Source: Pseudomonas sp. P818
GTDB lineage: Bacteria > Pseudomonadota > Gammaproteobacteria > Pseudomonadales > Pseudomonadaceae
Reading direction: 5' to 3'
Assembly (NCBI RefSeq): GCF_000418555.1
Contig: NZ_ATKM01000013.1
Span: 62,001 to 126,000 of the forward strand
Length of the DNA stretch: 64,000 bases
Shown here: in pieces, positions 1 to 6,695 of the stretch
Layout of the letters: the number at the start of each line of letters is the position of its first letter
Position numbering within the stretch: the first letter of the stretch is position 1
Translations under genes and position numbers: made by a program
The notes under the pieces: generated by a model
What the model saw: only the letters and a program-made list of their open reading frames with translations
Database searches by the model: none
What the model was told of the DNA's origin: nothing

Positions 1-259
1 TCAGCCAGCGCTGAACGCGCTTCAGCCATGCGCCTGCAATGCGGGAATAGGTCTGGTGATCGGCCGTCTGTGTCAGCAAGTCCAGATCAGGCACGTCCTT
101 AGACTTGGCCTTATCCGGCGCCATGACCCACAGAGCACGGCTCAGCGACTCGGCAAAGTCGTCCTTGCTCATGCTGGTGCGACTCAGCATGTCCGATGCG
201 TGAGCGATCAGGACTGCGTCGCGGGTGGTGCTGTGAGGTTGCTGTCTGGAAATGGACAT
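1..259 (-). CDS. Phage protein downstream of cro, possibly YmfL-like regulator (partial, runs off the left edge)
   Basis: Reading leftward from an ATG at 259, the frame stays open for 86 codons to the window edge, so the protein is truncated here. The start is MSISRQQPHST, and the visible end, ...AWLKRVQRWL, resembles the N-terminal part of YmfL-type proteins that follow cro in many Pseudomonas prophages. That resemblance is from memory and weak. It would be the second gene of the cro transcript, about 255 bp behind cro. The likely role is in the lytic regulatory operon, but no catalytic or binding motif is visible. Confidence 0.6.
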   Translation of the reverse strand, partial: MSISRQQPHSTTRDAVLIAHASDMLSRTSMSKDDFAESLSRALWVMAPDKAKSKDVPDLDLLTQTADHQTYSRIAGAWLKRVQRWL

Positions 260-319
260 TTCTCGTTGGCCTCCCCGGCCATAACCTGTCATCACTCGAT
301 CAGCCGACAGGTAATCCCC

Positions 320-547
320 ATGCAACCGACCATCGAAACTCTCCAGGGCGAACTGCTTGCCCTTCGCTGCCACATCGCTGCGCTCATGGAGCTGCAGCCT
401 CTTCAATCTCAGTTGCGGTTCCTGGCTAAGCTGGAATCCGCCTGCTTACTGGTCCGTCCGTGCCAGCGCGGTGCTCGGCAGGACGGGTTTGATCAGGTGG
501 TCACTTCGCTTGCTGCTAAGCGGCAGCCTTCTTCTTCGCCTTGCTGA
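320..547 (+). CDS. Small phage protein, helical, unknown function
   Basis: 75 codons from ATG 320. The product begins MQPTIETLQGELLALRCHI and is an amphipathic helical protein with many Leu and Ala. Similar small proteins occur beside immunity regions of other Pseudomonas prophages, as I recall. It is antisense to the gap between cro and the next leftward gene and overlaps the 3' end of cro by 32 bp on the opposite strand. The ribosome binding site is poor. It could also be spurious. Confidence 0.4.
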   Translation: MQPTIETLQGELLALRCHIAALMELQPLQSQLRFLAKLESACLLVRPCQRGARQDGFDQVVTSLAAKRQPSSSPC

Positions 548-725
548 GGCCCGCGTGCATCTCGTCGATTGCAGTACCGACCGAGTAGCGCGGGTTCACG
601 ATGGCGCCGGTAAGAACGCGGTAGATAGTGGAGGTGTCGCAGCCAGCAGCCTCGGCGATGGCCTTGTAGGTGCGGCCAGCGTCGAGCAGCGCTTGGATTT
701 TTTGGGCCATGGTGGGCGTGGTCAT
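516..725 (-). CDS. cro: Cro-like helix-turn-helix repressor
   Basis: A 69-aa protein with one helix-turn-helix: residues around YKAIAEAAGCDTSTIYRVLTG fit the two recognition helices, and the tail is Lys/Ala-rich. It is divergent from cI with about 105 bp between starts and is the first gene of the leftward transcript, as expected for Cro. I chose ATG 725 because GGGAGA lies 6 nt upstream; the alternative ATG at 731 would touch that Shine-Dalgarno sequence. It should bind the TATGC-N6-GCATA operators at 756-771 and 2370-2385 and shut off cI and early transcription during lytic growth. The operator assignment is inferred from sequence symmetry. Confidence 0.75.
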   Translation of the reverse strand: MTTPTMAQKIQALLDAGRTYKAIAEAAGCDTSTIYRVLTGAIVNPRYSVGTAIDEMHAGLSKAKKKAAA

Positions 726-743
726 GTGCATTCTCCCGGTGGG

Positions 744-779
744 TTATGCACAGTGTATGCATCTGCGCATATCTGTCAA
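744..779 (-). promoter_or_regulatory. cro promoter (pR-like) with overlapping repressor operator
   Basis: On the minus strand a perfect -35 TTGACA (779-774) is followed after 16 bp by TACACT (757-752). The spacer contains the imperfect palindrome TATGCGCAGATGCATA (771-756). Further TATGC half-sites lie at 745-749 and 801-805 and GCATA at 781-785. The same 16-mer with one change sits in the same place in the 2360-2387 promoter, which strongly suggests a shared CI/Cro operator. Confidence 0.75.
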
Positions 780-830
780 CGCATAAACGGAGTATTCCCC
801 TATGCACCCACGGAAGGCACGATTGCGGAT

Positions 831-1580
831 ATGCAAAGACCTACTATTCACACCGTCCTTGGGCATCTGATTAAGAGCCAAGGCATCACTCCTACAGCCC
901 TGAGCAGGCTGACCGGCGTTAGTCAGTCGACGATTTCGCGCATCCTCAATCGCAAGATCGAAAAGCCGACCGACGATCAGGTCAGCAAGCTGGCGGACTA
1001 CTTCCACATCACCACCGATCAGTTGCGCGGGCGGCAGTCAATCGACAACCTGATCCTCGTGTCGCAGGAAGAACACAGGGCCTTGCATGGCGAGCCTGAA
1101 GCCGTCATGGATGGCCCGGTTGACGTGTGGGATGACTCGACGCCGCTGCCTGACGACGAAGTGCTTGTGCCATTCCTCAAGGAGGTTGAATTGGCGGCAG
1201 GAAGCGGGCGCGCATGCGTGGAGGTCAATTCAAGGCGCAAGCTGCGCTTCGGGAAGTACACGCTGAAGAACCAGGGCGTGGACCCAGATAACGCCAGGTG
1301 CGTGACGATCACGGGCAACAGCATGGAGCCGGTGTTGCGCAATGGCGCCACTGTCGGCGTGGACGTGGGCAATACGCGCATCGTCGACGGCGACCTGTAT
1401 GCCATCAACCACTACGGCCAGCTGCGCGTAAAACAGGCTTATCGTCTGCCTGGCGGCGGGATCAGGCTGCGCAGCTTCAACCGTGACGAGCACCCTGACG
1501 AGGAATACACCGCCCAGGATATGCAGGACCAGGAGATATCTGTGATCGGCCGGGTATTCTGGGGTGCGATGTTCTTCTGA
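831..1580 (+). CDS. cI: CI-type prophage repressor (HTH + S24 LexA-like autoprotease)
   Basis: A 249-aa lysogeny repressor. Residues 20-45 form a helix-turn-helix (LSRLTGVSQSTISRILN). The C-terminal half is a LexA/UmuD-like S24 domain with the cleavage dipeptide Ala123-Gly124, catalytic Ser164 in TGNSMEP and Lys201 in RVKQ. All self-cleavage residues are present, so RecA-stimulated induction should work. The frame is open far upstream, but ATG 831 is the only start that yields a clean HTH N-terminus and lies just downstream of the operator region. It is followed after 23 bp by the lipoprotein gene, so the two are probably co-transcribed in the lysogen. Confidence 0.9.
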   Translation: MQRPTIHTVLGHLIKSQGITPTALSRLTGVSQSTISRILNRKIEKPTDDQVSKLADYFHITTDQLRGRQSIDNLILVSQEEHRALHGEPEAVMDGPVDVWDDSTPLPDDEVLVPFLKEVELAAGSGRACVEVNSRRKLRFGKYTLKNQGVDPDNARCVTITGNSMEPVLRNGATVGVDVGNTRIVDGDLYAINHYGQLRVKQAYRLPGGGIRLRSFNRDEHPDEEYTAQDMQDQEISVIGRVFWGAMFF

Positions 1581-1603
1581 TAACCACTGACAAGGAGGTC
1601 GCT

Positions 1604-2272
1604 ATGCGCGCCGCCGTCATCGCCACAGCCATCGCGCTTTCCCTTTCTGGATGCGCCGCATCGGTCAAAAAGAGCAATCATGAGCCGCTATCGGTCTACG
1701 CAGACGCCAAGCAGGAGATCATCTTCAGCGTGAGCGGCAGCCAGTGGGTGCAGAGCAACCCGGAATGGCTGAAATTCAGGGCTGCATGGCTAACCGCGAT
1801 GCGCTCAGAGGCGACCCGCGCAGGCATAAAGTATTCCGACATCGGCAAGGCCAAAAGGCTCGCGCCATACCCGGCAACGGTGGTCGCAGTTGATGTTTCG
1901 AACTTCCGGTATGTCAGCACGGATGAGCGATACGGGCTTGGCGTCATGATCGGAAACGCATGGGTGAACTCCAAAGCGACGTTCAGTGACTGGCAAACCG
2001 GCGAGCAATACGCAGAGCGCACATACGACACATCATCCAGCGCTTGGGAAGGCGTCTTCTCGGCGATGACCAAAGAGCAGATTCAGGCCATCTCGCACGA
2101 GATAGTTGCCGAAATCACAGCGGCGTCTGGCAAGCAGCGATATCGGCAACCCCATGACGCCGCCAGGCAAGTAGAGATGTCGCGAGAAGAACGGATAAGA
2201 GCCCTTCAGGCTGAAAAGGGTCTGTCCTACGAAGAGTACCAGCGCCGCTACCGGCAGATCATGGCCGACTGA
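1604..2272 (+). CDS. Prophage lipoprotein expressed with cI, candidate superinfection-exclusion factor
   Basis: 222 aa with a lipoprotein signal: hydrophobic stretch, then the lipobox LSGC with Cys17. The mature part is soluble and ends in a charged helical tail (residues 190-222). It resembles small lipoproteins of the DUF4410 kind, but I am not sure of the family. AAGGAGG lies 7 nt before the ATG. Its place directly after cI and before a terminator is the position of lambda rexAB, so it should be made in the lysogen. A membrane-anchored lysogenic protein suggests blocking of incoming phage or changed surface properties. That role is inferred from position only. Confidence 0.75.
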   Translation: MRAAVIATAIALSLSGCAASVKKSNHEPLSVYADAKQEIIFSVSGSQWVQSNPEWLKFRAAWLTAMRSEATRAGIKYSDIGKAKRLAPYPATVVAVDVSNFRYVSTDERYGLGVMIGNAWVNSKATFSDWQTGEQYAERTYDTSSSAWEGVFSAMTKEQIQAISHEIVAEITAASGKQRYRQPHDAARQVEMSREERIRALQAEKGLSYEEYQRRYRQIMAD

Positions 2273-2294
2273 CCAGGCCTGAGCCGCACACAAG

Positions 2295-2319
2295 ATCCCG
2301 CCCCGAGCGGGATTTTTTT
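2295..2319 (+). terminator. Intrinsic terminator of the cI-lipoprotein transcript
   Basis: A perfect 7-bp stem ATCCCGC/GCGGGAT (2295-2301 with 2307-2313), a 5-nt loop and a run of T. It closes the lysogenic transcript before the second early promoter. Confidence 0.85.
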
Positions 2320-2335
2320 CGCCTGCATTTTCTCA

Positions 2336-2387
2336 TGCATAAATTTTTGCATCCATGCATTGACATGCATATGCGCTGATGCATAAT
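2336..2387 (+). promoter_or_regulatory. Early promoter (pL-like) with repressor operators
   Basis: TTGACA (2360-2365), a 16-bp spacer and CATAAT (2382-2387) make a near-consensus sigma70 promoter pointing into the recombination operon. The operator TATGCGCTGATGCATA (2370-2385) fills the spacer and the -10 box and differs by one base from the operator in the cro promoter. Several ATGCAT palindromes, including ATGCA-N8-TGCAT at 2336-2353, precede it and may be further repressor sites. CI bound here would keep the recombination and integration genes silent in the lysogen. Confidence 0.8.
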
Positions 2388-2390
2388 TAA

Positions 2391-2659
2391 CCCCAAGCCA
2401 GCCACAACTGGCCAAGGCGAAAGCCACACAAGCCGGACGCACCGGAACGCAGCTAGCAGCGAATGCAGCCCAGGCCCCGCAAGGCGAAGCATCAAGCGGG
2501 ATCGACCTGGAGGAAAGAGGGAAGCGAAGACTTCCGGTTCTTTGACATACGAGATAGCCCCGCAAGAAGCCAGTAGCTGCGCGGGGCGAGCAAGACAGAT
2601 TTCCTCGATGCCATTCGCAAGAGTGGCATCAGGGAAGTCAACCAAACGAGGAAGCAACG
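2391..2659 (+). other. Structured untranslated leader of the early operon
   Basis: About 270 nt lie between the pL-like promoter and the first gene, with no convincing reading frame. Two perfect 7-bp inverted repeats stand in tandem: GCCCCGC/GCGGGGC (2557-2563 with 2581-2587) and GATGCCA/TGGCATC (2607-2613 with 2624-2630). Neither is followed by a T run, so they are not ordinary terminators. The layout recalls the put antitermination RNAs of phage HK022, and no N-like protein is seen. The function is inferred. Confidence 0.45.
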
Positions 2660-2845
2660 ATGACCCGTAGTGAATACGACGAGATGGAAGCAACTGCAAA
2701 CGTAGCAATGGCTGGCCTGCTGGCTGGCGATGAAGGCTGGGCTGCAAATCCTCAGCACTTGGCTGTGAAGGCATTCGACATTGCTGAGGCTTTCACTGCT
2801 GAGAAGAAGAAACGCATCGGCGAGCGGCCGGAGTGGAACGACTGA
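2660..2845 (+). CDS. Small acidic phage protein, unknown function
   Basis: 61 aa, MTRSEYDEMEAT..., mostly helical and acidic. It is the first gene behind the pL-like promoter and leader, the position of lambda N, but it has no arginine-rich motif and is not an N protein by inspection. The Shine-Dalgarno is GAGGAAG. Confidence 0.65.
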   Translation: MTRSEYDEMEATANVAMAGLLAGDEGWAANPQHLAVKAFDIAEAFTAEKKKRIGERPEWND

Positions 2846-2921
2846 ACATTGCTGGCCTTGGCAACAGGGCCATCACCAATGCGCGCTTAGGGTTCGCATC
2901 GGTGATCAACGGGAGAACGAC

Positions 2922-3173
2922 ATGGCAGCGCATCCAGACAGCCCGAACGGCTGCTTTGCTCGGCACGGGTACAGGATTGAGAAATGCCCTAATCCGAAAG
3001 GCGAGCTTAAGTGGCGTCGGATCTACAACCCAGCAGGCGAAGTCGTGCTGTACGCGGTTGGTTACGACGCGGAAATGCAGTTCTGCAAAGACAACGGTTT
3101 ACTCACGGCCACGCCTCTCGAAGAAGCTCAAATTGGCCACCCGTGCCGGCCGGTAAATGCCGGCGACCTTTAA
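2922..3173 (+). CDS. Small phage protein, unknown function
   Basis: 83 aa starting MAAHPDSPNGCFARHGYRI, with GGGAGAA 5 nt upstream of the ATG. A short beta-rich region (WRRIYNPAGEVVLYAVGYDAE) is visible. No family recognised. I chose ATG 2922 over the longer open frame because of the ribosome binding site. Confidence 0.6.
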   Translation: MAAHPDSPNGCFARHGYRIEKCPNPKGELKWRRIYNPAGEVVLYAVGYDAEMQFCKDNGLLTATPLEEAQIGHPCRPVNAGDL

Positions 3174-3198
3174 CGCCGTAGGGCAATAGGAGATAGAG

Positions 3199-3432
3199 AT
3201 GGCTAGCTTTGAAATTGGTAAGTCCTACAAACCTGTATACCCTGATTCTTTCTTCTCGGCAGATAGCTGGCTTTCCCTTATCGGAGAGTCCTTTGTTTGC
3301 CATGCAATCGACGAAAGTGGCGACTGCTGGTCCATGGACGTTACTTTTAAAGGAGACACGTGCATGGATGGCGAGGGCTGGTGCACTGCCAGTCCCGAGG
3401 ATCTTGAAGACGGCAGAGTTATAGCCATCTAA
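3199..3432 (+). CDS. Small phage protein, unknown function
   Basis: 77 aa, MASFEIGKSYKPVYPD..., preceded by AGGAGAT at good spacing. It is acidic (predicted low pI), with one Cys in CHAID and three in CW/CMDGEGWC. No family recognised. A 237-bp gap with small GC-rich inverted repeats (GCCCTGC/GCAGGGC near 3440) follows it. Confidence 0.65.
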   Translation: MASFEIGKSYKPVYPDSFFSADSWLSLIGESFVCHAIDESGDCWSMDVTFKGDTCMDGEGWCTASPEDLEDGRVIAI

Positions 3433-3669
3433 CCCACCGCCCTGCCTAGCAGGGCAGATGGCATCGGTGATGGATGAATGCGTTGCCAGCTGGCGGCGTG
3501 AATCGCTGGGTCGCGGCACTGCGGCCGGTAGCAGGGGATAAGCGCCGGCCATCCATCAACCGATGTCATCTACCGCATCACCCTCCCTTGCCGGTTCACA
3601 CGCCGGCCTTTTTGCCGGTTAGCCGGCTCCCCCTTCCCCCTCTCCACGCACACATAGCGAGGATTGATC

Positions 3670-3891
3670 ATGTCCGACCACTTTACCGCCGTGTTCCGCG
3701 TCATGGACAAGGCAAAGTTTGGGAAGTTCTTTGCGCAGATCACTAGCGCTTTTGCTGGTGAGACGCAGATTGAAGGCGCCGAGGTTACTGGCGTTGGCTG
3801 GTGCGACGCGATGACCGAAAGCGATTTGCTGCGCGACTGGGTAGACAACAACGGCGGCGACAGCGACGCCGTGATGCGGGGTGAAACATGA
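3670..3891 (+). CDS. Small phage protein, unknown function
   Basis: 73 aa, MSDHFTAVFRVMDKAKFGKFFAQ..., with GCGAGGA upstream of ATG 3670. It overlaps the next gene by 4 bp (ATGA), which implies coupled translation. No motif recognised. Confidence 0.6.
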   Translation: MSDHFTAVFRVMDKAKFGKFFAQITSAFAGETQIEGAEVTGVGWCDAMTESDLLRDWVDNNGGDSDAVMRGET

Positions 3892-4292
3892 GCGCAGCCC
3901 TAGACCTACTCCAGTGGCGCCACGATATGGCCGAGCCGGAGTGCGACACGAAGTTCATCGACACGACCGAGGGCCAGAACTGGCTGGCCGGCGCAGTCGA
4001 TGACCTGATCGAAGACACGCTGTATGTCGCCGGCAAGCGCGTGTCCGAGCAGGTCATGCAGCTTGAGAGCGCCCTGGCCGAGCACGTAGCAGCCAAATAC
4101 AGCGCTGGCGAGGATTACGACGGAGCGCTTGGACAGGTGCTGCGCAACGTCCTGGCAGGCGATATCGACAAAGCATCCGGCGCCCTTCGGTTGCTGGTCA
4201 GTAAAGACGAAGTACGCAGCATGGCTGAGGGCCTGGTTAGGCCGCTGGCTCAGCAGTATGCGGATAGCTTGGAGGATGATGAAAATGGATAG
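3888..4292 (+). CDS. Phage protein, helical, unknown function
   Basis: 134 aa, predicted almost all helix and strongly acidic (many Asp/Glu in residues 15-40 and at the C-terminus, DSLEDDENG). Its start overlaps the preceding stop. Its 3' end contains the GGAGG used by the HNH gene that follows. No family recognised. Confidence 0.6.
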   Translation: MSAALDLLQWRHDMAEPECDTKFIDTTEGQNWLAGAVDDLIEDTLYVAGKRVSEQVMQLESALAEHVAAKYSAGEDYDGALGQVLRNVLAGDIDKASGALRLLVSKDEVRSMAEGLVRPLAQQYADSLEDDENG

Positions 4293-4785
4293 GGAAATGG
4301 AGTCATTCACATGCTCATGGTGCGGAGTAATTTTTGAGGCTCTTCCAAAACGGATAAAGCAGGTCGGAAAGCGTTGCTATGAATGCGTAAGAAAGCGCGA
4401 ATCAGATTGGCGGAGAAAACGTAAGGAATCTGGAAACCCAGTTATTTCAACAAAGATGCCACGCGAGTATCACCGCCAATATGAAGCCCGATACTTTAAA
4501 AGCGATGAAAACCGAATCCGTCGGAATGGATTAGCCAAGAAATATCGAGATGATCCTGATCTAAAGGCTAGGCACGAGGCTAGATGGAAAGTTAGAAGAG
4601 CCATAGCAAGCGGAAAGCTTATTCGTATGCCATGCGAATCTTGCGGAAATCCAGATACTCAAGGTCATCACGATGACTACAACAAACCTCTTGACGTTAG
4701 GTGGCTTTGTGTTCGTTGCCACAATGAGTGGCATGCGTATAACACGCCAATTTATCCAAATGCCAAGGCAAGGAGCCAATCATGA
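4285..4785 (+). CDS. Free-standing HNH endonuclease, AT-rich
   Basis: About 166 aa. An N-terminal zinc-ribbon-like part has CSWC (residues 10-13) and CYEC. A basic helical linker follows, then a C-terminal HNH-like zinc site with CESC, GHHDDYNKPLDVRWLC and CHNEWH. This layout fits phage homing-type HNH nucleases. GGAGG at 4271-4275 fits ATG 4285 (ATG 4279 is possible). Base use differs sharply from its GC-rich neighbours: many AAA, GAT, ATA and CGA codons and long A runs. This suggests recent insertion into the operon. It overlaps the Lar-like gene by 4 bp, so it has merged cleanly into the transcript. Confidence 0.8.
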   Translation: MDREMESFTCSWCGVIFEALPKRIKQVGKRCYECVRKRESDWRRKRKESGNPVISTKMPREYHRQYEARYFKSDENRIRRNGLAKKYRDDPDLKARHEARWKVRRAIASGKLIRMPCESCGNPDTQGHHDDYNKPLDVRWLCVRCHNEWHAYNTPIYPNAKARSQS

Positions 4786-5048
4786 CTGACTTCATGGAGC
4801 GACTGCGCAGAAAGGCGCTGATGGCTAAGCCATGCCCGTTTTGCGGTAGCCGGCCACGGTTCCGATTTGATATCGCAGCCGAACCAACAAGTGTCGGCCA
4901 CTACGCCATCCGACATAAGTGCTGCAGCGTGACGCAGCTAGGACAGACAGAGTTGTTTTTCCACAGCAAGCCAGCAGTCGGCACCTTCAAAAGCATGGCT
5001 TACCGCCTGCTGCGCGACTGGAACAGGCGGGAGGCCCGCCAACCATGA
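4782..5048 (+). CDS. Lar-like restriction-alleviation family zinc protein
   Basis: 88 aa with the Lar-family start KPCPFCGS around residues 16-23, a second Cys pair (KCCS) and the end WNRREA. E. coli Rac prophage Lar modulates type I restriction by enhancing methylation. Members in other phages are named by this Cys4 zinc fold, and few have been tested. It sits between the HNH gene and a string of tiny genes and overlaps both neighbours by 4 bp. The family call is good; the anti-restriction role is inferred. Confidence 0.75.
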   Translation: MTDFMERLRRKALMAKPCPFCGSRPRFRFDIAAEPTSVGHYAIRHKCCSVTQLGQTELFFHSKPAVGTFKSMAYRLLRDWNRREARQP

Positions 5049-5281
5049 CCAAGCCCACTTCGATCTACGAACAGTGCGCGAAGGTGGCCATAGACAGGCT
5101 GGCGTTTTCGCGTTTGCCCATGGGAGAGCTTGACCCGGTTATCGGCTTCATTGCCGCTGGCTGCCCTGCCTACTACGACGCAGAACGGCGCGACTCACTC
5201 CTGAGCCTTGCCCGCCACTGCGCCAACAAACAGCGGCAGAGACTGCGCGATGCGCAGGAGATTGGGAGGAAGACAGCATGA
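5045..5281 (+). CDS. Small phage protein, unknown function
   Basis: 78 aa, MTKPTSIYEQCAKVAIDRL..., helical, with a basic C-terminus. Both ends overlap their neighbours by 4 bp (ATGA), a typical early-operon arrangement. No family recognised. Confidence 0.6.
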   Translation: MTKPTSIYEQCAKVAIDRLAFSRLPMGELDPVIGFIAAGCPAYYDAERRDSLLSLARHCANKQRQRLRDAQEIGRKTA

Positions 5282-5463
5282 CCCTAACCCATCGATCCGC
5301 TCTGGCCCTTTCACTAAGCCTGGCAGCAAGCGCTCAAGCATGGGCTCCCGCGCTGAGTTATCCAGCGCCCAAGCACAGCAGCAACCACCGCGCAAAGAAG
5401 CCAGTCAAGAAGGCCCGCAAAGCTCAGCGCGAAGCGCGCCGCAAGTCACGGAGGAAGCCATGA
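5278..5463 (+). CDS. Small secreted-type, very basic protein
   Basis: 61 aa. A hydrophobic N-terminus (SALALSLSLAASAQAWA) looks like a cleavable signal peptide. The rest is extremely basic with clustered KK and RR (residues 38-60). Such a tail could bind nucleic acid or the membrane surface. It starts a chain of four tiny, mostly membrane proteins joined by overlapping stop/start codons. Function unknown. Confidence 0.55.
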   Translation: MTLTHRSALALSLSLAASAQAWAPALSYPAPKHSSNHRAKKPVKKARKAQREARRKSRRKP

Positions 5464-5582
5464 CCATCACGCTCCGCTTACCGAAGCCCGCCTCGATCAT
5501 CGCCGCGGGCTTTTTTGTGGCCTGCTTCCTGGGCTCTATCTGGATTTTTGCGTCGGCGATGGCCGAGATGGTGAAGCCATGA
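5460..5582 (+). CDS. Tiny single-span membrane protein
   Basis: 40 aa with one transmembrane helix (about residues 12-33, ASIIAAGFFVACFLGSIWIF). Linked to both neighbours by 4-bp overlaps. Function unknown. Confidence 0.5.
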   Translation: MTITLRLPKPASIIAAGFFVACFLGSIWIFASAMAEMVKP

Positions 5583-5755
5583 TTGGACTCAAGATTGCCC
5601 TTTCCGGGCTTGTGGTTTTCCTCTTCTCAATTTGGATGTTCAGCATTGCGAGAAAGCCGCCAGAGAACAGGCGCTTTGGCGGACTCATGGTGCTACTTGC
5701 CATGGTTTCCTTGCCGGCAATCCCTATCGGCCTATTGCTGGCGATATGGCTATGA
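5579..5755 (+). CDS. Tiny two-span membrane protein
   Basis: 58 aa, MIGLKIALSGLVVFLFSIW..., with two hydrophobic helices (residues 4-23 and 36-58) separated by a short charged loop RKPPENRR. The start overlaps the previous stop and the stop overlaps the next start. It has holin-like topology, but its place in the early operon argues against lysis. Function unknown. Confidence 0.5.
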   Translation: MIGLKIALSGLVVFLFSIWMFSIARKPPENRRFGGLMVLLAMVSLPAIPIGLLLAIWL

Positions 5756-5865
5756 GTCCCCGCCGCCACCGCCGCCACGCCATCTACGGCAGCGTATTCA
5801 GCTTTATCTGCTTCTTCACTATCGTCATCGGCGCATTGGGCGCTGTTGATTGGATTGCGGGGTAG
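5752..5865 (+). CDS. Tiny single-span membrane protein with Arg/His-rich start
   Basis: 37 aa. MSPRRHRRH is followed by one hydrophobic helix to residue 34. Last member of the chain of tiny overlapping genes. Function unknown. Confidence 0.45.
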   Translation: MSPRRHRRHAIYGSVFSFICFFTIVIGALGAVDWIAG

Positions 5866-5868
5866 ATC

Positions 5869-6072
5869 ATGAGTGAATGGATTAAGTGCAGCGACAGGCT
5901 GCCAGAGAAAGGTCGATACATTGTGTGCGCCGACACTGATGACGGCCCCGAAGTGTGCGAAATGGCCTGGAACGGACGCGCCTGGATTTACGAGGGAGAG
6001 CCGACGTATGCGCACGGCTTCTACATTGAAGCCACGCACTGGCAGCACCTCCCACCTCCCCCGCAAGACTAG
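5869..6072 (+). CDS. DUF551 family phage protein
   Basis: 67 aa. The start SEWIKCSDRLPEKG and the end THWQHLPPPPQ are the hallmarks of the DUF551 family found in many tailed-phage early regions. The biochemical function of the family is not known to me. It lies 3 bp behind the tiny-membrane-protein chain. Confidence 0.8.
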   Translation: MSEWIKCSDRLPEKGRYIVCADTDDGPEVCEMAWNGRAWIYEGEPTYAHGFYIEATHWQHLPPPPQD

Positions 6073-6362
6073 CCCGCACCGTTTACGGGGATGCACTCGA
6101 AAGCTTATCGAGCCGCGAGGCCTAACGGCGGCAGCTAGAAGCTGTGCGGCAAAGCCTGGTCAGCTCAGGCCATCCCCACCCTACACATCACCCTCGCCAG
6201 GAGGGCCGGTAGCCCGGATAGCCTGGCCGGGATCAGCCGGCAGTGCCCGTGAGTTAACACCGGCAGCGCGAGCAGGTAGCACCTCCAAGCGAAACCCTTG
6301 CGCTTGTGATCGCGCCGAATAGCCCGCGTTAAGGGCTCACCAATTCACAACTGGAGTCAGCC
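6073..6362. other. Intergenic region, no gene seen
   Basis: 290 bp without a convincing reading frame on either strand. It has several short GC-rich inverted repeats (for example around 6200-6245) but no T-run terminator and no strong promoter. It may be a degraded cassette or a processed leader for the gene at 6363. Confidence 0.4.
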
Positions 6363-6647
6363 ATGAATGATCCTGACGCCGGCAAGTACCAGAAGCGCTT
6401 CATGCGCGAGTTCAAGGCGGCACAGCAAGCACTGGCCGGACGAGACGGCGAACTGCAGTGGTCAACCCACGATTGGCAGTGCTTCACGTACCGCGAGCCA
6501 GGCGTGTCGCTGGTTTTCTATCCGCATCGCGGGCCAAGCAGCCGACTGCAATGGGTTCGCGTGCGCAACCAGGGCAGCAAGTCAGCAGAAGCCTTGAGCG
6601 AAGTCCTGGCCATCCTGGCTGATAAAGCCGACATCCGAACCAAGTAA
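6363..6647 (+). CDS. Phage protein, unknown function
   Basis: 94 aa. A helical, charged N-terminus is followed by a beta-rich middle (WSTHDWQCFTYREPGVSLVFYP) and a helical end. It has GGAGTC upstream of the start. No family recognised. It precedes the recombination genes and may be a partner of them, by position only. Confidence 0.6.
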   Translation: MNDPDAGKYQKRFMREFKAAQQALAGRDGELQWSTHDWQCFTYREPGVSLVFYPHRGPSSRLQWVRVRNQGSKSAEALSEVLAILADKADIRTK

Positions 6648-6695
6648 CACCTCCCCCTCTCCCACAACATCACCAGCGCCCTGGAGGGCGAAGCT

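Noticed and set aside
357..830. N-terminal extension of cI up to 357
   Set aside because: The open frame crosses cro and the operators, its residues are not protein-like, and the HTH begins right after ATG 831.
5579..5755. Holin
   Set aside because: Two-helix topology fits, but the gene lies in the early operon next to DUF551 and Lar-like genes with no endolysin or spanin nearby.
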